Shown in pieces: positions 1 through 8,182 of a DNA stretch of 64,000 nt (its first letter is position 1; every line of letters begins with the position of its first letter). The notes beneath the pieces were generated by a model. The model saw only the letters and a program-made list of their open reading frames with translations. It was not told the origin of the DNA and searched no databases. Both the position numbers and the translations under genes were made by a program. The DNA is taken from assembly GCA_963422275.1 (NCBI GenBank), contig OY729418.1, positions 2,666,001 through 2,730,000 of the forward strand, written 5' to 3'. Source of the DNA: G963422275 sp963422275 (GTDB taxonomy: Bacteria > Pseudomonadota > Alphaproteobacteria > Rhodobacterales > Rhodobacteraceae).

Positions 1-1611
1 AAGCTGGAGGCGGCGCGCGAAGCGCTCGGCGGCCGTGTCTATGATGTGCTCGGCGAGTTGTTCGAGGGGACGGCGCTGAAGGACCTCCTGTTCGATGCCA
101 TCCGTTATGGCGAGCGCGAAGAGGTCAGGGTCAGGCTCTCCCGGCAGGTCGACGGCGCGGTCGACCGGGACCGTCTTCTGGAGCTTCTCCGCCGCCGCGC
201 GCTGACCGACGACACCATGCCCTGGGCCAGGGTCGAGGAACTTCGCCTGAAAATGGAGCGCGCCGAGGCACAGCGGCTTCAGCCCTGCCATGTGCAGAGC
301 TTTTTCGTTGAGGCCTTCCGGCATCTCGGTGGCCAGTTGAAGCGGCGCGAGAAAGGCCGCTGGGAAATCACCCACGTCCCCGCCGTCCTGCGCGACCGCC
401 GGACCGGTGCTGGCGCGACAATCCGGAGAAGGTACGAGCGAATCTGTTTCGAGAAGAGCCAGATCGATCGACAGCCCGTCGCCGCCTTCATTTGCCCCGG
501 GCATCTGCTCCTCGAAGCGGTTATCCGCGTTGTGCGGAAGAAATACGGTTATCTGATGAAACAGGGAGCAGTGTTTGTCGATGACACCGACTTGGGCGAG
601 GCGCTGTCGGTGGTTGTCCTGCTGGAGCACGATGTCCGGGACGGGAGGCTGCCCGCAGCGGGAAGGCCGCATATCGTCTCCCGGAAGCTCCAGTTCGTCG
701 CGCTTGGCCCGAACGGCAACGCAGCCGATGCCGGGATCGCGCCACACCTCAATCTGTGCCCGGCCCAGCCGGAAGAGATCGCGCGGGTCAACGATTTACT
801 TGTCGAGACTTGGCTGAACAGTGATCTCGATCGAACGGCCGCGTCGTCCGCGACGGTTGACTTGGCGCAGGCGCATGTCGCTGAGGTGAAGGCACGCCGT
901 TTGCCGGAGATCAAGAAGGTCGAACATGAAATAGATGCGCGTCTCAGGAAGGAAATCAACTATTGGGACGCCCGCGCCTTCGAGTTAAAGGAACAGCAGC
1001 GTGCTGGGAAGAAAACCCGACTGAACTGGGAGAACGCCGAGCGCTGGGCAACCGACTTGGCCGAGCGCCGCAAGCAGCGCTTGGCGTTGCTTGAACAGGA
1101 AAAGCTTCTCTTCTCTCTGTCGCCCCGGGTGCTCGGCGGTATGGTTGTAATCCCCCGAGGCTTGTTGGACGCGCGGGCGAACGTACAGGACGATGTTTCG
1201 CCGGCGGGCTTCGCAAAAGATCCGGCCTCGCGGCGAGAGATCGAGCTTGCCGCCATGGAGGCGGTGATGGCGCTGGAGCGGCAACTCGGCAACATCCCGG
1301 AAGACGTGTCTGCTCGCAAAGTCGGTTACGATATTACATCCTACGATCCCGACACCCGGAGCTACCGGTTTATCGAAGTCAAAGGGCGGGCGGGCGGCGC
1401 AGATACCGTGACGATCACCCGCCAAGAGATTATCACGTCGTTGCACGAGCCGGAAAAATTTATCCTTGCCGTCGTCGAGGTGAGCGACGGATACGCGTCC
1501 CGGCCGCGCTATGTCAGGGGTGCGCTTGACGAGCGTGAACCGCCATTCGACCAAACCGCCATCCAGTTCAACCTGAAGCGTCTGTTGGACCGTGCTGGAG
1601 CACCGGAATGA
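1..1611 (+). CDS. DUF3883-containing helicase, C-terminal part (5' truncated by window edge)
   Basis: The frame is open from base 1, so the true start lies upstream. The visible 536 residues are the C-terminal portion of a large defence-type helicase. A charged coiled-coil-like stretch (about residues 290-365) is followed by a C-terminal DUF3883 domain. There GYDITSYD, then FIEVKGR about 15 residues later, form a D...ExK pattern typical of a nuclease-fold domain. The helicase motor itself is outside the window, so the SNF2/DEAD class is inferred from the family's usual architecture. The gene ends about 100 bp before the next same-strand gene and appears to be the first visible member of the operon. 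High GC matches the following genes. I am confident of the domain, less so of the exact helicase class. Confidence 0.8.
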   Translation, partial: KLEAAREALGGRVYDVLGELFEGTALKDLLFDAIRYGEREEVRVRLSRQVDGAVDRDRLLELLRRRALTDDTMPWARVEELRLKMERAEAQRLQPCHVQSFFVEAFRHLGGQLKRREKGRWEITHVPAVLRDRRTGAGATIRRRYERICFEKSQIDRQPVAAFICPGHLLLEAVIRVVRKKYGYLMKQGAVFVDDTDLGEALSVVVLLEHDVRDGRLPAAGRPHIVSRKLQFVALGPNGNAADAGIAPHLNLCPAQPEEIARVNDLLVETWLNSDLDRTAASSATVDLAQAHVAEVKARRLPEIKKVEHEIDARLRKEINYWDARAFELKEQQRAGKKTRLNWENAERWATDLAERRKQRLALLEQEKLLFSLSPRVLGGMVVIPRGLLDARANVQDDVSPAGFAKDPASRREIELAAMEAVMALERQLGNIPEDVSARKVGYDITSYDPDTRSYRFIEVKGRAGGADTVTITRQEIITSLHEPEKFILAVVEVSDGYASRPRYVRGALDEREPPFDQTAIQFNLKRLLDRAGAPE

Positions 1612-1710
1612 TCTGGAAATGCACGAATATGCCCGTTAAGATGCGATGTCTTGTGAAAGAAAGTATGAAGCGGCCAGAGGATAACGCGCGCCGAGTTGTG
1701 GAGGAGGAAT

Positions 1711-3243
1711 ATGAATGACCGACAAGGTTCTCTTGAACTTGAAGTGTCGAATTTCGGGCCCATCGTCGAAGCTAGGATCGATTTGCGCCCGTTGACGGTA
1801 TTTGTCGGGCCGAGCAACACCGGCAAGTCCTATCTGGCTATCCTGATCTATGCGCTGCACCGGTATTTCAGTGGCGGCGGTTGGCTTGGGCGCCATCGCG
1901 CACCGGCAAAATTCTGGGCATTTCGTCGCCATGGAAACGAAAAACTCCCGAGGGAAGCCATCAAATCCATTGTCGAACTTGCAGAACAAATGTTGGAGGA
2001 CGAGGGCAAGTCGGCGGCGAACGAAGGCATTATGCTGCCTGCGTCGATCGTGGAAATAATTCGTTCCGGATTGGGTGATCATGGCGCCTATATAGGCCAT
2101 GAAATCAGCCGATGCTTTGGAATAAAGGAAACCGGGGCGCTGATACGTAAGGGCGCCAAGGGCGCCACGCATATTGTTTTCCGAAAACGTTCTGCGAACG
2201 ATTCGGCACCTATAGATCCTCGATTGATAATCGGGGAACGAGCGACCGAATTCAAGCCAATAGTCCCCGAGAAAATCCGGATGCGGATTGGTGTCAAGGA
2301 TGGCGATTACCCGATCGAGTATTTATGGTTCACGGTGGTGACACCGGGATTGACAGCAGATCAGCAGGAAGAAGGGCGGGATTCTTATGCATGGACGCTG
2401 TTGGAGGCCCTAACCGATCAGGTCCCGCCCCAGATCGTCGGTCCCTTGGCCCTCCCCGCCTATTATCTCCCCGCCGACCGGACCGGCATCATGCATGCGC
2501 ACAGGGTGGTCGTCAGCGCCTTGATCGGAAGTGCGGCGATGACAGGGCTGCGTCCGGCTGCACGCACGCCCATGCTTTCGGGAGTTCTCGCGGATTTTCT
2601 GGGGCAGTTGATCGAACTCGACCGTTCACCTCGTCGGGGGTGTAGGTCTCGACAGGATCTCGCCGCGCAGATCGAAAAAGCCATCCTCGGCGGATCGGTA
2701 GAGATCGATAGATCGCAGGCGATCGACTACCCGCACTTAACCTACCGGCCGAAGGGATGGAAGGAAGACCTGTCCCTCATGCATGCGTCATCGATGGTGT
2801 CGGAGCTTGCGCCCGTGGTGCTGTATCTGCGCCACGTGATCGTCCCCGGAAACGTGCTGATCGTCGAGGAGCCGGAATCGCATCTGCATCCGGCCATGCA
2901 GGTCGAATTCACCCGCCAGCTTGCCGGGATCGTTCACGCCGGCGTCAGGGTGATCGTCACCACGCACAGCGAGTGGGTGCTTGAGGAACTCGCCAATATC
3001 GTAACCCGGTCCGCGCTTCCGGCAGGCGAACGTGAGAGGGGGAACGGCGCAGATGTCGCCCTGCGACCCGACCAGGTGGGGGCATGGCTGTTTAAACCAA
3101 AGCGCCGCCCGAAGGGATCGGTCGTGGAGGAGGTGAAGCTAGACAAGGAAACCGGCCTCTATCTGACCGACTACGATGACGTCGCGGCGGCTCTCCATAA
3201 CGACTGGGCGGACATCGCCAGCCGCATCGGAGCAGCCGAATGA
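1711..3243 (+). CDS. AAA-family (OLD/AAA_21-like) ATPase
   Basis: A 510-residue P-loop ATPase. The Walker A motif GPSNTGKS lies at about residues 33-40. A Walker B region VLIVEEPESHLHP lies at about 381-393, followed by a TTHSEW switch-like motif near 416. The first ATPase half is split from the second by a long insertion, as in OLD/Rad50-like AAA_21 ATPases. ATG 1711 is chosen because GGAGGAGG lies just upstream. The stop overlaps the start of the next gene by four bases, so the two are probably translated together. Such ATPases are commonly paired with a small nuclease or effector in phage defence (established for OLD, PARIS and Septu-type systems). The same role here is inference. Confidence 0.85.
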   Translation: MNDRQGSLELEVSNFGPIVEARIDLRPLTVFVGPSNTGKSYLAILIYALHRYFSGGGWLGRHRAPAKFWAFRRHGNEKLPREAIKSIVELAEQMLEDEGKSAANEGIMLPASIVEIIRSGLGDHGAYIGHEISRCFGIKETGALIRKGAKGATHIVFRKRSANDSAPIDPRLIIGERATEFKPIVPEKIRMRIGVKDGDYPIEYLWFTVVTPGLTADQQEEGRDSYAWTLLEALTDQVPPQIVGPLALPAYYLPADRTGIMHAHRVVVSALIGSAAMTGLRPAARTPMLSGVLADFLGQLIELDRSPRRGCRSRQDLAAQIEKAILGGSVEIDRSQAIDYPHLTYRPKGWKEDLSLMHASSMVSELAPVVLYLRHVIVPGNVLIVEEPESHLHPAMQVEFTRQLAGIVHAGVRVIVTTHSEWVLEELANIVTRSALPAGERERGNGADVALRPDQVGAWLFKPKRRPKGSVVEEVKLDKETGLYLTDYDDVAAALHNDWADIASRIGAAE

Positions 3244-3716
3244 CCGACCTGGTGCGAACCGTTCGTGAAACGTTCGACACGAGATGCCTTGGAAACGGCA
3301 GGTTGAACAAGCAGGGATGCAAGGTATCGATGAAAGACGCGCCAAGCCCGCGTCTGGTCGTCGATTTCGACAAGCCGGGCTCGCCGCTGGGGCCGAGCCA
3401 AACGCGATGCGATTATCTGTTCGTTGCCGACGGTGACAAAAGCTCCGGCTGGGTCGCGCCTCTGGAACTGAAAAACGGCCGCCTTCACGCCAATCAGGCG
3501 GTCAGGCAACTTCGGGCGGGCGCTCGCGCCGCCGAGCAGCTTGTGCTGTCCGGCGAACAGGTCAAGTTCCGTCCCGTCGCGGTGTCCGGCAGCGCGTCGA
3601 AGGCCGAAAGAAACCGGTTGAAGGGTAAAGACGGTGGAATTCGGTTTCACGGGTGCGTCGAGCCGGTCCGGCTATTGTCCTGTGGTGCACCCCTTACCGA
3701 GGCGCTCGGTAAATGA
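3240..3716 (+). CDS. Small PD-(D/E)XK-like protein coupled to AAA ATPase
   Basis: A 158-residue protein without a family I can name. It contains RCDYLFVAD, then LELKNG about 16 residues later, then NQAVRQL. This D...ExK...Q order is what PD-(D/E)XK nucleases show in their core. Its start overlaps the ATPase stop (ATGA), and its own stop overlaps the start of the methylase (ATGA), so it is embedded between an ATPase and a DNA methylase in one translational chain. The likely reading is a small nuclease or nuclease-like partner of the ATPase. No helix-turn-helix, signal peptide or membrane segment is visible. The coding call is strong; the nuclease assignment is a motif-level inference. Confidence 0.75.
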   Translation: MTDLVRTVRETFDTRCLGNGRLNKQGCKVSMKDAPSPRLVVDFDKPGSPLGPSQTRCDYLFVADGDKSSGWVAPLELKNGRLHANQAVRQLRAGARAAEQLVLSGEQVKFRPVAVSGSASKAERNRLKGKDGGIRFHGCVEPVRLLSCGAPLTEALGK

Positions 3717-6523
3717 CCGCGCCGCGAAAGAAGCTCATCGAAGTCGCCATCCCGCTGGAGGCGATCAATGCCGCTTCGGCGCGGGAAAAATCGATCCGGC
3801 ACGGGCACCCTTCCACGCTGCATCTGTGGTGGGCGCGGCGGCCGCTGGCGACGTGCCGGGCGGTGCTGTTCGCGCAGTTGGTCGACGATCCGTCCGACCA
3901 TCCCGACAAGTTCCCGACCGAAGAGGCCGCGGACGAAGAGCGCAAGCGGCTCTTCAGGATCATCGAGGATCTGGTGGTCTGGAAGAACTCCACCAACGAA
4001 GAGGTGCTGGAACGGGCCCGCGCCGAGATTCGCAAGAGCTGCGGCGAAGATCTTCCGCCGATATACGATCCGTTTTCGGGTGGGGGCTCGATCCCGCTGG
4101 AAGCGCAGCGTCTGGGTCTGCCCGCCTACGGCAGCGACCTGAACCCGGTCGCGGTGATGATCGGCAAGGCGATGATCGAGATTCCGCCGAAGTTCAAGGA
4201 TTCGGAGCCGGTGCATCTGGGCGGCAAGGCGCGCGTCCACTACCGCAACGCCGAAGGCCTCGCCGAAGATGTGAAATATTACGGCGAATGGATGCGCGAG
4301 CGGGCGTTCGAGCGCATCGGCCATCTCTACCCGCAAGCGGACCTGCCGAAGGAGAACGGCGGCGGCAAGGCGACCGTGATCGCCTGGATATGGGCGCGCA
4401 CCGTGCCGAGCCCGGATCCTGCGTTCGCCGGCGTGCATGTGCCGATCGCGTCGTCTTTTCTACTCAGTTCCAAGGCCGGCAAGGAAGCATGGATCGAGCC
4501 TATCGTGGACAAGGCTGCGAAGACGATCTCGTGGCGCATTCGCAAGGGCGGAACCCGGGACGAGATCGCGGCGGCAAAGACGGGAACGAAGGCGGCGCGC
4601 GGGGCGCATTTTCGTTGCCTGCTGTCCGATACGGCGATCATACCCAACTACGTCAAGGCCAAGAGCATGGCGGTGGAGATGGGCCAGACGCTGATTGCCA
4701 TCGTCGCCGAAGGAAAGCGCGGGCGGATCTATGTCGAGCCGTCCGCGGAGATGGAGGCGGTCGCACGGACGGCAGAACCGAGATGGAGGCCAGATCAGCC
4801 AATGAATCGTAACACTCGCGACTTGGTTAGCGGTCGTGGTTACGGATTCTTTACATGGGCTGACCTTTTCACCGACCGTCAGCTTGTGGCGCTGACCACG
4901 TTCAGCGATCTGGTGCATGAGGCGCGGGCCGAGATCGAACGGGATGCGTTGGCGGCGGGCCTTTCCGACGATCCGACCCCGCTTCGCGACGGCGGTGCCG
5001 GTGCTAAAGCCTACGCCGAGGCGGTGAGCGTGTATTTGGCGTTTGGCATCTCGAAACTGGTCAATCTTGGTTCCAGCATTACAAGCTGGATGAGCGACCG
5101 GGGTGCGCTGAGAGAAACATTTGCACGACAAGCAATCCCCATGGTCTGGGACTTTGCCGAGGTCAATGTTTTCTCCAACTCCGGTGGCAACTGGTCGACA
5201 CCCATAGATAAAATTGGCATGGCTCTTGCCAATCTCCCGGCTAATTCTCATGATTCTATAAGACAAATCGATGCGGGCGGGATCACTTACTCTCCAAATA
5301 CATTAATTTCAACCGACCCGCCCTATTACGACAATATCGGCTACGCCGATTTGTCTGACTTCTTCTATGTCTGGATGAAACCCTTGATGCGGCCGGTCTA
5401 TCCGGACCTGTTCGGCATGCTCGCAACGCCCAAAGCGGACGAACTCATTGCTTCTCCTTATCGACATGGCGGCAGGGAAGCTGCGAAGTCCTTTTTCCTC
5501 GACGGAATGTCGAAGGCCTTAGCCAACATGGTGCGGCAGTCTTCGCCCGATTATCCCGCGGCGATCTGGTACGCCTTCAAGCAGAGCGAAATCGCGCGGG
5601 AAGGCGTGAGTTCAACCGGCTGGGCGACCTTTCTGAAAGCCGTTCTTGAGGCCGGCTATGCGGTTGTCGGCACATGGCCTGTTCGAACCGAAAGTCCTGG
5701 ACGTATCATTGCAACTGGAACCAACGCCCTCGCCAACTCCGTCGTCCTCGTCTGCCGCAAGCGGGAAGGCAGCGCCGAGACCATCAGCCGCGCCGAGTTC
5801 ATCCATGCACTGAAGCGCGAACTGCTGCCGGCCATCGAGGAGTTGCAAAAAGCCAACATCTCCCCCGCCGACATGCCGCAATCGGCCATCGGCCCCGGCA
5901 TGGGCGTGTTCAGTCGCTGCAAGGCCGTGCTGGAGGCCGACGACAGCCCGATGACCGTGAAGACCGCGCTGCAACTCATCAACCGCGAGCTGGACGAGTA
6001 TCTGGGCGGCATCCAGGGCGAATTCGACGCCGAGACCCGCTTCGCCATCACCTGGTTCGCGCAGCACGGCCTGGCCGCGGGCGATTATGGTGCCGCGAAC
6101 AGCATCGCCACGGCGCGCGGCATTTCGGTCGATAGCGTCAAACATGCCGGGATCGTGCAAAGCGCCGTTGGCAAGGTGCGCATCCTCAAGCGCGACGAGA
6201 TCGACGCCGGATGGGAACCAGAACAGGACGCTCACCTGACCGTGTGGGAATGCTGCCAGCATCTGATCCGCGCATTGGAACAGGACGGCGAGCAGGCGGC
6301 GGCGCTGCTTCTGCGCAAGATCGGTCCCGCCCGTGCGGATGCCGCCAGGGACCTCGCCTATTGCCTGTATGACATCTGCGCCAACAAGAGGCGGGACGCC
6401 GGCGAGGCGGCGGCCTATAACGGCCTGATTGCGGTATGGCCGGAACTGACCCGCCAAGCGGCGGCCATCCACGACACACGCAGCGACTTGCAAACGCCGC
6501 TGGAATTGATTGCAAGAACATGA
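3713..6523 (+). CDS. DUF1156 adenine-specific DNA methylase (PglXI-like)
   Basis: A 936-residue N6-adenine DNA methyltransferase. The N-terminal 75 residues match DUF1156, with AREKSIRHGHPSTLHLWWAR as a signature. SAM-binding motif I is DPFSGGGSIPLEA at about residues 119-131. The catalytic motif IV is TDPPYYDNIGYADL near residue 533, with a long insert between them. DUF1156 methylases are known as PglXI in type 3 BREX and in related islands with DUF499 ATPases. The predicted role is host-DNA marking so that partner proteins spare self DNA. It overlaps both neighbours by four bases. No PglZ, BrxA, BrxB or BrxL homologue is visible, so this is not a recognisable complete BREX locus within the window. 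Confidence 0.92.
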   Translation: MTAPRKKLIEVAIPLEAINAASAREKSIRHGHPSTLHLWWARRPLATCRAVLFAQLVDDPSDHPDKFPTEEAADEERKRLFRIIEDLVVWKNSTNEEVLERARAEIRKSCGEDLPPIYDPFSGGGSIPLEAQRLGLPAYGSDLNPVAVMIGKAMIEIPPKFKDSEPVHLGGKARVHYRNAEGLAEDVKYYGEWMRERAFERIGHLYPQADLPKENGGGKATVIAWIWARTVPSPDPAFAGVHVPIASSFLLSSKAGKEAWIEPIVDKAAKTISWRIRKGGTRDEIAAAKTGTKAARGAHFRCLLSDTAIIPNYVKAKSMAVEMGQTLIAIVAEGKRGRIYVEPSAEMEAVARTAEPRWRPDQPMNRNTRDLVSGRGYGFFTWADLFTDRQLVALTTFSDLVHEARAEIERDALAAGLSDDPTPLRDGGAGAKAYAEAVSVYLAFGISKLVNLGSSITSWMSDRGALRETFARQAIPMVWDFAEVNVFSNSGGNWSTPIDKIGMALANLPANSHDSIRQIDAGGITYSPNTLISTDPPYYDNIGYADLSDFFYVWMKPLMRPVYPDLFGMLATPKADELIASPYRHGGREAAKSFFLDGMSKALANMVRQSSPDYPAAIWYAFKQSEIAREGVSSTGWATFLKAVLEAGYAVVGTWPVRTESPGRIIATGTNALANSVVLVCRKREGSAETISRAEFIHALKRELLPAIEELQKANISPADMPQSAIGPGMGVFSRCKAVLEADDSPMTVKTALQLINRELDEYLGGIQGEFDAETRFAITWFAQHGLAAGDYGAANSIATARGISVDSVKHAGIVQSAVGKVRILKRDEIDAGWEPEQDAHLTVWECCQHLIRALEQDGEQAAALLLRKIGPARADAARDLAYCLYDICANKRRDAGEAAAYNGLIAVWPELTRQAAAIHDTRSDLQTPLELIART

Positions 6524-8115
6524 ACTACCGTGTCGGGGAAATCGAAAGCCGGCTGCGCGCGGGCGAGGACAGCAGCTGGGAGTTCAAGCAGGTCGAGTTT
6601 GCCGGGGATCGTCCGAAACGGCCGACCCGCAGCGACTGGGCCGACGAAATCGCGGCCTTCGCCAACGCCGCCGGGGGCTTGGTGCTGCTGGCCGAGGCGT
6701 CGGAGAGCGATTCCGTGCATGAGAGTCCCGGCGGGCATTACATCCGCGTGGGCGCCTCGAAGCGGCTCATGGCCGGCGATGAGCCGCTGCGCCTGGCGCA
6801 ACGACGGTCGCAGGCCCGCTTTCTGTGGTTCGACAAGCAGCCGGTGCCGGAGACCGGATTCAGGACATTGGCCGAGGCGCTCTGGAAACCTCTGCTCAGC
6901 GCTGAGGGCGCGGCCGAATCCAAGGCGGCGCTCGGGAAGCTGGCGCTTTTGGAAGACGACGAGGCCGGGGTTCTTCGCGCCACTGTCGCCGGCGTTTTGC
7001 TGTGCACGCCGAATCCGGAGCGATGGCTGTCCAACGCCTGCATCAGGGCGACCAGATACCGAGGCGGAGACCGTGCATCGGGCCAGATCGACGCCCGGGA
7101 GATCACCGGCCCGCTGCACGAACAGATCGCCGGCGCCGTCGTGTTCGCCGCCAGAAACATGCAGGTCGCGGCACGGAAGGATCCGGCCCGTTCGGATCTG
7201 CCCCAGTACAGCGAAAAGGCCCTGTTCGAGGCCTTGGTCAACGCCGTTGTCCATCGCGACTATTCCATGAAGGGAAGCAGGATTCGCCTGTCCATGTTCG
7301 ACGATCGGCTGGAGATTCAGTCGCCCGGCTCATTGCCGAACAACCTGACGGTGGAGAGCATGGCCTTGCGGCAGTCGACCCGCAACGAGGCCCTGACCTC
7401 CGTATTGGCGCGGATGCCTGTCGGCGGGATTCTCGGCGGCGGAGGCAGGCATTACTTTATGGAGCGCCGCGGCGATGGAGTGCCCATTATCCGCCGTGAA
7501 ACCCGGGAGTTGTGCGGGAAGTATCCCGAGTACCGGGTGGTCGACGATTCGGAAGTCCTTCTTGTCATTCCCGCGGCGATGCAGGAACGGAGTCCCGCCC
7601 GTGCTGTCATCTCGGTGCGATCCGGGGGACGGCCCTTGCCAGACGCCGATCTCCTTCTCCTGTTTCCGGACAAGACTTGGAAGCGTGCAACCACGGACGA
7701 GCAGGGCGAGGCGGCGGTCGATCTGCACACGACGCAGCTGCCCATGACCGTATTCGCGTCCGCGCCCGGACATGCCGCGCATCCGGAGCGGGATTGGACA
7801 CCGAGCGAACGAGCTCTTGCGATCGATCTGGATGCCTTGCCGGAAGGCGGAAGTGTCATTTTTCCGGAGGCGACCGGTCACCTTCCAGGATTGAAGGGCA
7901 GGCTGAATCCCATCCGCGATACCCATGACCGGACTTATCTCTATGCGTCGAATATCGCGATCGACGAGGGCGAACAACAACCGGTCCACTTCATCCCCGG
8001 CGAGGAACTGCGCCTGATCGATGCCGACGGGGCTGAACTGCGCGGGCGAATCGTCGATATCGTCGGCCGGTCGGCGCTTGTCGAATACATCGGCTACCGG
8101 GGGCGTAATGTATGA
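6520..8115 (+). CDS. AlbA_2/Schlafen-like DNA-binding protein with HATPase_c_4 domain
   Basis: A 531-residue protein. The N-terminal AlbA_2 domain shows WEFKQVEF near residue 19 and DEIAAFANAAGG near 42. The central HATPase_c_4 (RecG-like) part shows LFEALVNAVVHRDYS near residue 234 followed by LEIQSPGSLPNNLTVES. The C-terminal 170 residues look like beta-rich domains with no motif I recognise. The family is usually annotated as an ATP-binding or transcriptional regulator. In defence islands, members sit beside methylases and helicases. ATG 6520 is selected because it overlaps the methylase stop (ATGA), matching the coupling seen upstream. Whether it regulates the operon or acts as an effector cannot be told from sequence. 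Confidence 0.85.
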   Translation: MNYRVGEIESRLRAGEDSSWEFKQVEFAGDRPKRPTRSDWADEIAAFANAAGGLVLLAEASESDSVHESPGGHYIRVGASKRLMAGDEPLRLAQRRSQARFLWFDKQPVPETGFRTLAEALWKPLLSAEGAAESKAALGKLALLEDDEAGVLRATVAGVLLCTPNPERWLSNACIRATRYRGGDRASGQIDAREITGPLHEQIAGAVVFAARNMQVAARKDPARSDLPQYSEKALFEALVNAVVHRDYSMKGSRIRLSMFDDRLEIQSPGSLPNNLTVESMALRQSTRNEALTSVLARMPVGGILGGGGRHYFMERRGDGVPIIRRETRELCGKYPEYRVVDDSEVLLVIPAAMQERSPARAVISVRSGGRPLPDADLLLLFPDKTWKRATTDEQGEAAVDLHTTQLPMTVFASAPGHAAHPERDWTPSERALAIDLDALPEGGSVIFPEATGHLPGLKGRLNPIRDTHDRTYLYASNIAIDEGEQQPVHFIPGEELRLIDADGAELRGRIVDIVGRSALVEYIGYRGRNV

Positions 8116-8182
8116 CGCTGCGCCCGATCCTGTACCGGAACGGCCAAGGTGCGCTGGCGGCATGAGCAAGGAGATGTAACGC

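Noticed and set aside
3634..4812. A 392-codon plus-strand frame inside the DUF1156 methylase
   Set aside because: It is an out-of-frame reading of high-GC coding DNA, with Arg/Ala/Gly-rich low-information translation. The methylase frame holds all motifs.
8108..8179. A 23-codon frame (MYDAAPDPVPERPRCAGGM...) between the AlbA_2 and DUF499 genes
   Set aside because: It overlaps the upstream stop and has no recognisable content. It is more likely a spacer than a gene.
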